A stretch of DNA of 64,000 nt from Methylocapsa sp. S129 (GTDB lineage: Bacteria; Pseudomonadota; Alphaproteobacteria; Rhizobiales; Beijerinckiaceae), in the NCBI RefSeq assembly GCF_009765995.1, contig NZ_LMUI01000020.1:302296-366295 (forward strand). Direction: 5' to 3'. Below, piece after piece: positions 7,990 to 16,414 of the stretch. A model generated the notes under the pieces. The model saw only the letters and a program-made list of their open reading frames with translations, had not been told where the DNA came from and searched no databases. The translations under genes and the position numbers were made by a program. The first letter of the stretch is position 1. Each line of letters starts with the position of its first letter.

Positions 7990-8250
7990 ATGAACAACCA
8001 GACCAATGATCGTCCGGCTTTGACGCCCCAGGAATTCGCCCATCTGGGCGGCGGCGCGTTGGCCTATGTCAAGACGATTCGCTCGGAAGACGCGCAGCGT
8101 CTGTTTCCGCAGGCGCCCGCTATTCGCCCCGGCCTGGAGCTTTACGCGCTGCTCGGCGCGGATGGAACGCCGATCATGCTGACCGATTCCAAGGACGCGG
8201 CGATCGCCAACGCGTGGGAAAACCAGTTGCAGACGGTGAGCCTGCACTGA
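7990..8250 (+). CDS. DUF1150 family protein
   Basis: This 86-residue protein of unknown function starts at an ATG preceded by GATGAGGAG. The family pattern is clear: LTPQEFAHLGGGALAYVK, then PGLELYALLGADGTPIMLTDSKDAAIANAWENQL. Members of this family are habitually encoded next to a small heat-shock gene, as here, so an ancillary role in stress response is likely but has not been shown from sequence. There is no membrane segment and no signal peptide. Confidence 0.88.
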   Translation: MNNQTNDRPALTPQEFAHLGGGALAYVKTIRSEDAQRLFPQAPAIRPGLELYALLGADGTPIMLTDSKDAAIANAWENQLQTVSLH

Positions 8251-8262
8251 TCGGCCTCTTGC

Positions 8263-8305
8263 CCTTCTCCCGAGAATCGGGAGAAGGTGGCCCGACAAAG
8301 TCGGG
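8263..8305. repeat. Two-hairpin intergenic element
   Basis: A perfect 11-bp inverted repeat (CCTTCTCCCGA / TCGGGAGAAGG, loop GAA, 8263-8287) is followed directly by a perfect 6-bp one (CCCGAC aaa GTCGGG, 8291-8305). It lies just past the DUF1150 stop codon. The sequence resembles short interspersed palindromes common in Hyphomicrobiales genomes and may also act in transcript ending or stability. No T-run follows, so it is not a canonical intrinsic terminator. Confidence 0.7.
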
Positions 8306-8466
8306 TGGGATGAAGGCGGTCCGTCACGGCGCGGATTTGCCCGATTTGCGCGTTTCCCGAAAATTGCCAGCTCTGGACGTCGATCCGGCTTTCCGCGCCG
8401 CCTTCGCCTGTTTCTTGGCGGAGGGCCGGCGCGGCGTCGTTTCGCCGCCCTGACGGGACTTGCCAT

Positions 8467-9258
8467 ATGCGCGCCTATCTCGATCTTCTGGATGAAGCGC
8501 TCAATACCGGCGCCGCGAAGGGCGACCGGACGGGCACGGGCGTCAAATCCTTGTTTGGTCGGCAAATCCGCTTCGACCTCAACGAAGGCTTTCCGCTTGT
8601 CACCACCAAGCGGCTGCATCTCAAATCGATCGTCCACGAACTGATCTGGTTCCTGAAGGGCGACACCAATGTCGCCTATCTCCAGGCCAATGGCGTGCGT
8701 ATCTGGGACGAATGGGCGGACGAAAAGGGCGAGCTTGGCCCGATCTATGGCCAGCAATGGCGCGCCTGGGAGGGTGCGGACGGCCGCGTTCATGATCAGA
8801 TCGCCTGGCTCCTTAAAGAGATCAAGCGCAATCCCAATTCGCGCCGCCTCATAGTCTCGGCCTGGAACGTGGGCGACATCGACCGGATGAAGCTGGCGCC
8901 CTGCCATTGCCTGTTCCAGTTTTACGTCGCTAATGGTCGGCTTTCCTGCCAGCTCTATCAGCGCTCGGCCGATCTCTTTCTCGGCGTGCCGTTCAATATT
9001 GCGAGTTATGCGCTGCTGACCCATCTGATCGCGCAAGAGACCGGCCTCGGCGTCGGCGATTTCGTGCATACGCTCGGCGACGCGCATCTCTATCTCAACC
9101 ATATCGATCAGGCGCGCGAGCAATTGACGCGAACGCCGAAGGCGCTGCCGCGGCTGAAGCTCAACCCTTCAGCGTCCCTGTTCGATGTGAAATACGAGGA
9201 CATCGCCTTTGAAGGCTATGATGCGTGGCCGGCGATCAAGGCGCCGATAGCGGTATGA
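8467..9258 (+). CDS. thyA: Thymidylate synthase
   Basis: ThyA methylates dUMP to dTMP with 5,10-methylene-tetrahydrofolate, yielding dihydrofolate. The 263-residue length equals the standard bacterial enzyme, and the catalytic cysteine falls at residue 146 in [10 protein letters not shown], the same number as in E. coli. Other landmarks are GDRTGTG, the phosphate-binding RRLIVSAWN, and [22 protein letters not shown]. The stop overlaps the folA start (ATGA), so the enzyme that regenerates its cofactor is translationally coupled. About 215 bases upstream hold no supported gene beyond the two-hairpin element. Confidence 0.98.
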   Translation: MRAYLDLLDEALNTGAAKGDRTGTGVKSLFGRQIRFDLNEGFPLVTTKRLHLKSIVHELIWFLKGDTNVAYLQANGVRIWDEWADEKGELGPIYGQQWRAWEGADGRVHDQIAWLLKEIKRNPNSRRLIVSAWNVGDIDRMKLAPCHCLFQFYVANGRLSCQLYQRSADLFLGVPFNIASYALLTHLIAQETGLGVGDFVHTLGDAHLYLNHIDQAREQLTRTPKALPRLKLNPSASLFDVKYEDIAFEGYDAWPAIKAPIAV

Positions 9259-9773
9259 GCCGGGCCGCGATCGCCCTTGTCGCTGCCGTTGCGCGCAATG
9301 GCGTGATCGGCGCCGACAATCGATTGATCTGGAAACTCTCGACCGACATGAAGCGGTTCCGCGCGCTCACCTGGGGCAAGCCGTTCGTCACAGGCCGCAA
9401 GAATTTCGAGTCCATCGGGCGGCTGTTGCCGGGGCGGGAGACGATCATCGTGACGCGCGACGGCGGCTTTGACCTGCCTGGCGCGCGCGTGGCGCATGAT
9501 ATCGAAGCGGCGTTGTCGCTGGCCGAAGAGATCGCTCGCGAGATGAGCGTGGATGAAATTATCATAGCGGGCGGCGGCGAAATTTATCGCCAGACGATCG
9601 ATCGCGCCGATCGGCTCTTCATCACCGAAGTCGACCTCGCCCCGCAAGGCGACGTGCATTTCCCCACGATTGATCCGGCGCGTTGGCGCGAAGTCAAACG
9701 GGAGCGTGGCGCGCGAGGGGAGCGTGATGAGGCTGAGTTCACGTATGTTGATTATGTGAGACGCGAGCCATAG
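9255..9773 (+). CDS. folA: Dihydrofolate reductase
   Basis: FolA reduces dihydrofolate, the product of the overlapping thyA, to tetrahydrofolate with NADPH. The ATG at 9255 overlaps the thyA stop. The 172-residue protein keeps the catalytic acid (Asp31 in [11 protein letters not shown]), the [13 protein letters not shown] nucleotide strand and the AGGGEIYRQ glycine turn. Two usually conserved positions differ: the E. coli MGRHTWESIG segment is [10 protein letters not shown] here, so Met is Thr and the NADPH-contacting Thr is Asn. These may alter cofactor or antifolate binding; the fold call is secure. Confidence 0.95.
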   Translation: MSRAAIALVAAVARNGVIGADNRLIWKLSTDMKRFRALTWGKPFVTGRKNFESIGRLLPGRETIIVTRDGGFDLPGARVAHDIEAALSLAEEIAREMSVDEIIIAGGGEIYRQTIDRADRLFITEVDLAPQGDVHFPTIDPARWREVKRERGARGERDEAEFTYVDYVRREP

Positions 9774-9879
9774 TGCTGGCAACCGCTGCGACGGCGGGGT
9801 CGAGGCGGTCCCGCTCTTCTTCACAGGACTTGCCCACAAAGAGGCTTGTTTCTATGTAGCTTATGGACTACAGATTCGT

Positions 9880-10174
9880 GTGATCGAAATCCGCGAAACA
9901 GCGACGTTCTCTGATTGGATGCGCAAGTTGCGCGACTCTGACCCGCGCTCGGATCGCAGCCCGTGTCCGCAGGCTTGCCTTTGGCAATGCAGGCGACTCA
10001 AGGCCAGTGGGTGAAGGCGTGTCGGAATTGCGCATTCATCACGGCCCAGGATACCGAGTCTATTTCGTAAGGCGCGGCGAGATGCTGATCATTCTGCTAT
10101 GCGGCGGCGACAAGAACTCGCAGGTCCGAGATATCGCCGCGGCGAAGCGGTTGGCGACAGAGTTGAAGGAATGA
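9880..10174 (+). pseudogene. RelE/HigB-like addiction-module toxin, frameshifted
   Basis: Frame one from GTG at 9880 reads MIEIRETATFSDWMRKLRD, a typical start of the TIGR02683-type killer family. From about 9951 a different frame continues the family with ARIAARVRRLAFGNAGDS, then VGEGVSELRIHHGPGYRVYF and GGDKNSQVRDIAAAKRLA, ending in a TGA that overlaps the antitoxin start. The total of 295 bases is one more than a multiple of three, and the frame changes near 9930-9952. The reading from the first frame ends at a TGA near 10012. The toxin is therefore inactive unless recoding or a sequencing error is involved. Confidence 0.82.
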
Positions 10175-10476
10175 AGATGGTTGTCCGCACCCGCCCTTTT
10201 GATCCCGCAGAATACCTCGATGATGACAAGGCCATCGCCGCCTATATGAGCGAAGCTTTGGCGACAGGCGACGTTTCCTTCATCGCCGATGCGCTGGGCA
10301 TTGTCGCGCGGGCGAAGGGGATGAGCCAGATCGCCAGCGAAACCAATCTTTCGCGCGAGAGTCTCTATCGCGCATTGAGTTCCGAGGGGAATCCGGAATT
10401 CGCCACGGTCATCGGCGTTATGAAAGCGCTGGGGCTGCGGTTGACGGCAAGCCCTATAGGCAACGCGAATCCGTGA
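10171..10476 (+). CDS. HigA-like addiction-module antitoxin
   Basis: The 101-residue protein fits the TIGR02684 antidote family: an N-terminal RPFDPAEYLDDDKAIAAYMSEAL, then an Xre-type helix-turn-helix (IVARAKGMSQIASETNLSRESLYRALSSEGNPEF) and the terminal VIGVMKALGLRLTASP. ATG at 10171 overlaps the toxin stop, giving the usual toxin-first order with translational coupling; ATG at 10177 is also possible. The gene is intact while its toxin is broken, so it may survive as a repressor or as an antidote to related toxins. Confidence 0.88.
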   Translation: MKMVVRTRPFDPAEYLDDDKAIAAYMSEALATGDVSFIADALGIVARAKGMSQIASETNLSRESLYRALSSEGNPEFATVIGVMKALGLRLTASPIGNANP

Positions 10477-10539
10477 TCGACTCGACGCCGTCACTGAACA
10501 CTCCGCTCCTAATGACGATCGGACGATTGTAAGTGGCCC

Positions 10540-11598
10540 TTATTCTTTCTCAACAAACCTCAGTCCCCCGCACAGCGCCGTCGCATGACGCAGCGCCGCC
10601 GCGGTCGCGACGATCATCTGCGGCAGCACGAGCCATTCGAGGGTCCAGGCCGCGCCCGAGCGTTCGTTCTCATGCACCAGCGTCTGGTGCTGCGCGCCGA
10701 GCAAAGCGGCGTTGAAACGCGCGAGCGTGACGAGGACTTCCGCGCGCACCGGGTTTGATTTATGCGGCATTGCCGAAGAGCCGCCGCCTTCCGCCAGTTT
10801 GACCTCGCCGATTTCGTTCTGGGCCATCAACGCGACATCCGCGCCGATCTTGCCGAGCGAACCTGTAACCAGCGACGACCAGGACGCCAATTCGGCGAGC
10901 GCGTCGCGCTCGACATGCCAGCACGGCCCCGCGCCAAGCTGCAACAGCCGCGCCAGCTCGGCGGCGATCGCCTCGCCTTTGCCGTCCAGATCGCCGCGCA
11001 GGCCCACGGCCCCGCCAAACTGGACGCGCAGCAGCCGCGGCCGCAATTCGCCGAGGCGCGCAATGTGCCGCTCGAGCGGATCGCGCCAGCCGCGCAGCTT
11101 GTCGTCGACATGGATCGGCAGCGCGCGTTGCATGCGCGTGCGGCCCATCAGTTTGATCGCACCCTGACTCGTCTCCAGGGCGCGCAACGACGCGACCAGC
11201 AAGAGCAACCGCGCTTCCAGCAGCGCCAGCACGGGCTTCAGCCGCAAGATAAGGCTGGTGTCGATGATGTCCTGGCTGGTCGCGCCGCGATGAACATGGG
11301 CTTCATGCGGCGCGCCGACTTTGGCGCGCAGCAGTTTGACCAGCATCGGGGCGACCACCCCATCCTGCGCCGCGCCTTTGGCGAGGCTCGCGACATCCGG
11401 CGCGAAGGTGTCGCAGACGGCGGCGATATGCGCAGCGGCTTCCATCGGAATGAGGTCGACCGACGCCTGCGCCTTGGCGAGCGCGCCCTCGAAAGCGAGC
11501 ATCGCGCGAATATCGGCCTCGACGGAAAAATAGCCCGCGACTTCTTCATCGCCGAGCAGGGCCGAAAGCGCCGGGCTATCGAAAGCTGAAACTGTCAT
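10540..11598 (-). CDS. pcaB: 3-carboxy-cis,cis-muconate cycloisomerase
   Basis: PcaB lactonises 3-carboxy-cis,cis-muconate, the ring-cleavage product of PcaGH. It belongs to the fumarase/aspartase superfamily: HEAHVHRGATSQDIIDTSL is present, and the signature loop GGSSAMPHKSNPVRAEV lies near residue 270. ATG at 11598 gives 352 residues, a normal length; longer upstream readings run into pcaG. It is the last gene of a five-gene operon running pcaD, C, H, G, B. Confidence 0.94.
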   Translation of the reverse strand: MTVSAFDSPALSALLGDEEVAGYFSVEADIRAMLAFEGALAKAQASVDLIPMEAAAHIAAVCDTFAPDVASLAKGAAQDGVVAPMLVKLLRAKVGAPHEAHVHRGATSQDIIDTSLILRLKPVLALLEARLLLLVASLRALETSQGAIKLMGRTRMQRALPIHVDDKLRGWRDPLERHIARLGELRPRLLRVQFGGAVGLRGDLDGKGEAIAAELARLLQLGAGPCWHVERDALAELASWSSLVTGSLGKIGADVALMAQNEIGEVKLAEGGGSSAMPHKSNPVRAEVLVTLARFNAALLGAQHQTLVHENERSGAAWTLEWLVLPQMIVATAAALRHATALCGGLRFVEKE

Positions 11599-11609
11599 GA
11601 GGCCTGACG

Positions 11610-12239
11610 TTAAATGTCGAAGAAAATCGTCTCTTGCTCGCCCTGCAGGTGAATGTCGAAGATGTAGACTGCCCGGCCTCCCTCTTCGCCACGCGCGGCA
11701 ATCAAGGTTGCGACACGATCGCGATGTTCGACGCGGGCGAGCACTGGACATTCCGTATTGGCCGCCGCCTCGTCGGAAAAATACATCCGCGTATGCAGCC
11801 CGACATTGATGCCGCGCGCGACGATCCAGAAGGTGACGTGCGGCGCCATCAGGCGGCCGTCGACAAAGGGAACCCGGCCAGGCTTGATCGTCTCGAAGCG
11901 GTATTCGCCGGTGACGCCGTCAGTCGGCTGGCGTCCCCAGCCCGCGAAGGCCGGATCGGCCTTGCCGCGCTTTTCCTGCGGGCTGTTGTGGAGGCCGGCG
12001 GAATCGGCCTGCCAGATTTCGACCAGCGCGTCTTTCAGCGGCGCGCCGCCGCCGTCGATGACATGGCCCTTGATGACGATGCGCTCGCCCTTGGCGTCAG
12101 GGCCGACAAGCGTTCTACCGAGGTCGCCGCCGTTGCCGTAGATCTCGATGCCGGAATGATTAGGGGTCGCGCCGATATGGATGTAGGGCCCGGCGGTTTG
12201 CGAGGGCGATTCCTTCAGGCGGTTGAGGCTTTGGACCAT
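11610..12239 (-). CDS. pcaG: Protocatechuate 3,4-dioxygenase alpha subunit
   Basis: PcaG pairs with PcaH to form the intradiol dioxygenase that opens the protocatechuate ring between the two hydroxyls. The 209-residue chain has SPSQTAGPYIHIG, the fold-defining VIDGGGAPLKDALVEIWQADSAG and the GRLMAPHVTFWIVARGINVGLHTRMYF segment. It lacks the Tyr/His iron ligands of the beta subunit, as expected for alpha. Its ATG shares one base with the pcaH stop (TGATG), which indicates coupled synthesis. Confidence 0.96.
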   Translation of the reverse strand: MVQSLNRLKESPSQTAGPYIHIGATPNHSGIEIYGNGGDLGRTLVGPDAKGERIVIKGHVIDGGGAPLKDALVEIWQADSAGLHNSPQEKRGKADPAFAGWGRQPTDGVTGEYRFETIKPGRVPFVDGRLMAPHVTFWIVARGINVGLHTRMYFSDEAAANTECPVLARVEHRDRVATLIAARGEEGGRAVYIFDIHLQGEQETIFFDI

Positions 12240-12964
12240 CAGTTCCCCTCCGTCCGGTTCTCGAACAAAGTGGAGCGGCGCCCGCGCAGCACAATGTCGA
12301 ACTTATAGGCGAGCGCATCCATATGGATCGAATTTTCGCGGTCGAGCGCGGCGACCAAAGTCTCTATCGCGTTCCTGTCGGGAATTCCCATGACGATCGG
12401 GCATTGCCAGATCATCGGATCGCCCTCGAAATACATCTGTGTGATCAACCTTTGTGCGAAGGCGTGGCCAAAGATCGAGAAGTGGATATGGGCGGGGCGC
12501 CAATCATTGACGCGGTTGGGCCAGGGATAGGGGCCCGGCTTGATGGTGCGCAGGCAATAGCGTCCTTGATCGTCGGTGATCGTGCGCCCGCAGCCGCCAA
12601 AATTGGGATCGAGCGCCGCGACGTAAAGCTCCTTCTTGTGACGGTAACGGCCGCCCGCATTGGCCTGCCAGAATTCGAGCAGCGCGCCGGAAACGCCGTG
12701 GCCGTTTTCGTCGAGCACGCGGCCATAGACGATGATGCGCGGGCCGACGGGATCGCCCGTCTTGGCCCAATTGCGGATAAGGTCGTTGTCATATTCGCCG
12801 AGCACGCCATGCCCAAAAACGGGGCCCGTCATTTCGGAAATCGTGTTTTCGAGCGAGAGCAAAGCGCGTTGGGGCGAACGCAGCACCGAAGTCTTGTAAT
12901 GCGGCGTGAAGGGCGGCGGATGCCAGCCGCGGTCGCGCTGATAGAATGAACCTTGATCGGTCAT
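12239..12964 (-). CDS. pcaH: Protocatechuate 3,4-dioxygenase beta subunit
   Basis: This is the iron-bearing subunit of protocatechuate 3,4-dioxygenase. The ligand region is complete: one Tyr in DDQGRYCLRTIKPG, a second in PGPYPWPN, and two His in WRPAHIHFSIFG. The 241-residue length and the N-terminal RDRGWHPPPFTPHYKTSVLRSP match the family. It is followed without a gap by pcaG and preceded by pcaC with 33 bases between. Confidence 0.97.
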   Translation of the reverse strand: MTDQGSFYQRDRGWHPPPFTPHYKTSVLRSPQRALLSLENTISEMTGPVFGHGVLGEYDNDLIRNWAKTGDPVGPRIIVYGRVLDENGHGVSGALLEFWQANAGGRYRHKKELYVAALDPNFGGCGRTITDDQGRYCLRTIKPGPYPWPNRVNDWRPAHIHFSIFGHAFAQRLITQMYFEGDPMIWQCPIVMGIPDRNAIETLVAALDRENSIHMDALAYKFDIVLRGRRSTLFENRTEGN

Positions 12965-12997
12965 TTTCGCTTCGTCTCCGCCTTGCGAGCGCGCCCG

Positions 12998-13399
12998 CTA
13001 TTTCTTCGCTTCCCCTGCCATTTCGGCATAGGTCTTCTTGACGATCTTGAACGCTTGGTTGGCGGCCGGCACGCCGGCATAGACCGCGACATGCAGCAGC
13101 GCCTCACGGACATCTTCTGGCGTCGCGCCGGTATTGACGGTAGCGCGGGTATGCATCGCCACTTCCTCGTCATGGCCGAGCGCGGCGAGCAGCGCCAGCG
13201 TGACGATGGAGCGCTCGCGCTTGGTCAAATGAGGGCGCGACCAGACCGAGCCCCAGGCGCCTTCGGTGATGAACGTCTGGAACGGCTCGTCGAACGGCGT
13301 CATCGCCGCGCTGGCGCGGTCCACATGCGCATCGCCCAGCACGGAACGGCGCGTCGCCATTCCCGCTTCGAAGCGCGCATTCTTTTCAGAATCCTTCAC
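12998..13399 (-). CDS. pcaC: 4-carboxymuconolactone decarboxylase
   Basis: PcaC decarboxylates gamma-carboxymuconolactone to 3-oxoadipate enol-lactone. The 133-residue protein shows the AhpD-like fold of the family: RRSVLGDAHVDRA, the EGAWGSVWSRPHLTKRERSI segment, HTRATVNTGATPEDVREALLHVAVYAGVP. The GTG start at 13399 overlaps the pcaD stop (GTGA), which decides the start. It is a separate gene here rather than a PcaL fusion with PcaD. Confidence 0.95.
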   Translation of the reverse strand: MKDSEKNARFEAGMATRRSVLGDAHVDRASAAMTPFDEPFQTFITEGAWGSVWSRPHLTKRERSIVTLALLAALGHDEEVAMHTRATVNTGATPEDVREALLHVAVYAGVPAANQAFKIVKKTYAEMAGEAKK

Positions 13400-14187
13400 G
13401 GCGAAACTTCCTTCAAATGCGCCTCGATCAGGCTGCGCAGGACATCCGGCTTTTCGACGCAAGGAATATGGCCCGAGCCGGCGATGATCTCTAATCTCGC
13501 CGCGGGGATGAGGCTGGCCAATTCGCGCACCAGTTCGACAGGCGTCGATCCATCCTGGTCGCCGACGACGCAGAGCGTCCGCGCGCGGATCGCTTTGGCG
13601 CCCTGCGTCAAATCCGCATCGCGTATCGCGCCGCAAGCGGCCAGGTAACCCTGTTGCGGCGTTCGCGTGAGCATCATCCGCCAGCCCGCCAAGGCATCGG
13701 CGCAATTGAGGTGATAATCCTTAGTGAACCAGCGCTGCATCACGCCGTCGGCGATCGATTCAAGGCCGCCTGCCTCGACCGCGGCGATCCGCGTCGCCCA
13801 CATTTCCAACGTACCAATGCGATGGCCGGTGTCGCAGAGAACCAGCGACGCCACGAGATCAGGGCGCAAACGATAGAGTTCTTGCGCGATCATGCCGCCG
13901 ATCGACAGGCCGACGATCGTCGCCTGGCGCACATGCAGGCCGTCGAGCAACGCGGCGAGGTCGGTCGCGAAATCGGCGATTGAGGCCTTGCCGGCATGAT
14001 GTTCGGACAGGCCATGGCCGCGCTTGTCGTGACGAATGATCCGCGCATCTTGCGCCAGCGGTTTGACCACTTCGTCCCAGATGCGAAAATCCGTGCCCAG
14101 CGAATTGATGAAAACAATCGGTCGGGCAGCCTTCGGCCCTTCGTCGGAATAGTGAATCACGCCGCCATTCGCGCGCACAAAGGCCAT
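13396..14187 (-). CDS. pcaD: 3-oxoadipate enol-lactonase
   Basis: PcaD is the alpha/beta hydrolase that opens 3-oxoadipate enol-lactone to 3-oxoadipate. Visible motifs are the oxyanion region FINSLGTDFRIWD, RHDKRGHGLS, the nucleophile elbow GLSIGGMIAQ, and the late catalytic His in GSGHIPCVEKPD. A strong AGGAGG sits a few bases before the ATG at 14187, giving 263 residues. It is the first gene of the pca operon. No pcaQ-type LysR regulator lies upstream, and pcaIJF are absent from the window, so 3-oxoadipate must be finished by genes elsewhere. Confidence 0.95.
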   Translation of the reverse strand: MAFVRANGGVIHYSDEGPKAARPIVFINSLGTDFRIWDEVVKPLAQDARIIRHDKRGHGLSEHHAGKASIADFATDLAALLDGLHVRQATIVGLSIGGMIAQELYRLRPDLVASLVLCDTGHRIGTLEMWATRIAAVEAGGLESIADGVMQRWFTKDYHLNCADALAGWRMMLTRTPQQGYLAACGAIRDADLTQGAKAIRARTLCVVGDQDGSTPVELVRELASLIPAARLEIIAGSGHIPCVEKPDVLRSLIEAHLKEVSP

Positions 14188-14362
14188 AGCCGCTCCTCCT
14201 GGATCGACGCTAATCTCTAGCGAGACGTCGCGATCCATGACAAATAGCCGCAGAAAGGATCAATATCGAAGGTCGTCGGTGGAGATCAAGCCGTAACTGG
14301 CGCGTCGGAACGGGCCGGTCTGCCTGTGCCCAGGCCGTGCGGCCGCAGCGTCTCAACTTTCT

Positions 14363-15559
14363 TCAGTTTTGGCCAATGCGCAATCTGTAGAAGATGTGAT
14401 GGCCGATGCGGTCGACGCGCTGGAGGGTGTGCGCCCAATAGGGCATCACGTAATTGGCGTGGTAGTTCACCGCGTCTGCGACCTGAGGATTATAAGCAGC
14501 GCCGCTGGCGACATCGTTGGCGATGCGGACCGCGACAGCCCAGGGACCCGGCTCTTCGATGCGCAGGGATTTGCCTTCGCAAGCGAAAGAGAACTGGCAG
14601 GCGAAGGGGCGGTTGCGATCCTGATAGACGACGCCGCAGATATTGGCGGGAAAAATACCGCTGCGCACGCGGTTGAGCACCACCTGGGCGACCGCTGCCT
14701 GCCCGTCCTCGGGTTCGCTGCGCGCCTCGAAATAGATCGCCTCGGCGAGACATTGCATCTGACGCGTCGAATCTTTGGGATCGATGAGCGAGGCGTAATC
14801 GGGCTTTCCGCCAGCGGCAGTCTTGGGGGCCACCGTCGTCTCAGGCGCGCCTTTGGCGGCGACGACGATTCGCACGCCGTCGTTTGGCGTCGGGGTCGAG
14901 GAGTTCAGCGCGACGTCGAGCGGCAGGCTTGGCGTCGCGCCGTCGTCAAAGCTTTTGCCGACATCGGTCGCATTCGCCGCGGCTTGCGGGACCGCCGCGG
15001 CGCTAACCCCCTCATTGGCGGGGGTCGACGGCGGATCTGCGAGCGCATCGTCAGCCGGAATATCGAAATCGGCGCCTTCGGCGCCGGCGGCTCGTCTTAT
15101 GCCGGGCGTATTGTGATGGTTGAGGCGGGCGTCAAATCCGGGGCGCAATCCGATAAACGGGTCGCCCTTTTGCGAGCGGTCGATTTCGGGAGGATTGCTC
15201 CTGGCTTGCTTGAGATCGGTTTTGGGATCGATTTCGTCATCGATCGCGTCCAGATCCTCCGGAGAGCCGAGCGTCAGTCGCGCTTCACGGCCAAGGTTTT
15301 CCGCGGCGGTTCTGTCGAAAAGATCGCCAGGCAGGCGGACGGTTGACGAAAGCAGGGCTTCGCGCACTGGCGAAGGGGGAGCGTCCGAGTGGGCCTGCGA
15401 TGCGGTGCTCACCCCGAGCGATGGGTCCTGACCGGCCTCCGCCGTTATCGAGACCACCAGCCCCAGCGCAAGGCACCAGGGAGCGATCGCCGTGCATGCC
15501 CAGCCTAACCGCGAGCGACCCATACTCAACTCACGCGAGATTTGATTGCCATTGCGCAT
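14363..15559 (-). CDS. Cell-wall hydrolase, SleB-like (Hydrolase_2)
   Basis: The C-terminal domain from about residue 265 (RQMQCLAEAIYFEARSEPEDGQ) to the end matches the SleB/CwlJ lytic transglycosylase fold, with the putative catalytic Glu in the EAIYFEAR segment and VLNRVRSGIFPANICGVVYQ. Cysteines in QMQCLAE, ANICGVV and FACQFSFACEG are typical. The N-terminus has one membrane segment or signal (ACTAIAPWCLALGLVVSITAEA), and residues 45-260 are a disordered Pro/Ala/Asp-rich linker. It should act on peptidoglycan in the periplasm. Starts at 15559 and at 15523 (MGRSRLGW) are both possible. Confidence 0.88.
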   Translation of the reverse strand: MRNGNQISRELSMGRSRLGWACTAIAPWCLALGLVVSITAEAGQDPSLGVSTASQAHSDAPPSPVREALLSSTVRLPGDLFDRTAAENLGREARLTLGSPEDLDAIDDEIDPKTDLKQARSNPPEIDRSQKGDPFIGLRPGFDARLNHHNTPGIRRAAGAEGADFDIPADDALADPPSTPANEGVSAAAVPQAAANATDVGKSFDDGATPSLPLDVALNSSTPTPNDGVRIVVAAKGAPETTVAPKTAAGGKPDYASLIDPKDSTRQMQCLAEAIYFEARSEPEDGQAAVAQVVLNRVRSGIFPANICGVVYQDRNRPFACQFSFACEGKSLRIEEPGPWAVAVRIANDVASGAAYNPQVADAVNYHANYVMPYWAHTLQRVDRIGHHIFYRLRIGQN

Positions 15560-15737
15560 TCACTGTCGGGCCGTCCTGCGACGCGCCTTTTGTCCAGTCC
15601 GACAGCCAACGACCGAAACGCCACGACCAATTCGAACGTTTTTATTTATCGTGGCTTAACGTTGCGCCCGGGTTACCGGAGGAGGGCGCGACATGTCCCG
15701 GAATGGTTCAAGCCATCGAGGGGCTAATCCCGGACCG

Positions 15738-16301
15738 CTAGAAGCTGGGCGGGGTGCAGGCCGACACCACCACGAGCTCCGTGTCGCCGATATTGTGGAA
15801 GGAATGGGGTTTGCGGCTGTCGAAGGAATAGGCGTCGCCCGGGCCAAGCTGATAACGCCGGCCATCGACTTCCAGCGCGAGAAGTCCTTTGATGACAAGG
15901 CCTGCCTCTTCCCCTTGGTGCGAGAGCATTTTCTTGCCCGATTGCGCCCCCGGCCTGTAGCGCTCGTGGAGCATCTGCAACGCATGACCCTGTAAATTCG
16001 CGCCGACCTGGCGATAGGAGATCGCGCCGCCGGCGATTTCGGTGAGTTCTCCGGCGCGAAACATCACACGCTCCCGTTCGTCTTCGGCGGAGGCGAAAAA
16101 ATCGGCGAGACCGGCCCCCAGGGCCGACAAAATCTGTTTGAGGGCGGAAACCGATGGGCTGACGCGATTAGCCTCGATCATCGAGATCGTCGCATTGGAC
16201 ACGTTGGCGCGCCGTCCGACTTCGCGTTGGGACAGGCCCAGCCGCAGCCGCAGTTGACGAAGCCGCTGGCCAATTTCAGAATCGCGATCGGATGTGTTCA
16301 T
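15738..16301 (-). CDS. XRE-cupin transcriptional regulator (PuuR-like)
   Basis: The 187-residue protein has an N-terminal helix-turn-helix (GQRLRQLRLRLGLSQREVGR to ISMIEANRVSPSVSALKQIL, about residues 11-66) and a C-terminal cupin (GEEAGLVIKGLLALEVDG, then GPGDAYSFDSRKPHSFHNIG, about 125-180). This architecture is used by regulators of amino-acid, polyamine and sulfonate catabolism. It is divergent from an omega-aminotransferase, and its start codon lies inside a long inverted repeat, which suggests self-repression and control of the neighbour. The effector is unknown. Confidence 0.92.
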   Translation of the reverse strand: MNTSDRDSEIGQRLRQLRLRLGLSQREVGRRANVSNATISMIEANRVSPSVSALKQILSALGAGLADFFASAEDERERVMFRAGELTEIAGGAISYRQVGANLQGHALQMLHERYRPGAQSGKKMLSHQGEEAGLVIKGLLALEVDGRRYQLGPGDAYSFDSRKPHSFHNIGDTELVVVSACTPPSF

Positions 16302-16328
16302 GTGTTAAATATTTAGAACACATTGAAC
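16296..16328. promoter_or_regulatory. Inverted-repeat operator between regulator and aminotransferase
   Basis: GTTCATGTGTT (16296-16306) is mirrored by AACACATTGAAC (16317-16328) around an AT-rich centre; one extra base in the right arm breaks perfect symmetry. The element covers the start codon of the cupin regulator and lies 87 bases before the aminotransferase ATG. Binding here would block both promoters, so it is the best candidate site for the adjacent regulator. Confidence 0.65.
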
Positions 16329-16414
16329 AGACGCGCAATTGGACAAACGGCGCCGTCGCTGGCACTGTTCAGAAAACCGATCATTCCTTTGAATTATTGA
16401 AACTGGAGACGATC

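Noticed and set aside
7912..9123. Long minus-strand ORF opposite DUF1150 and thyA
   Set aside because: Composition is antisense-like and it covers genes with full family motifs.
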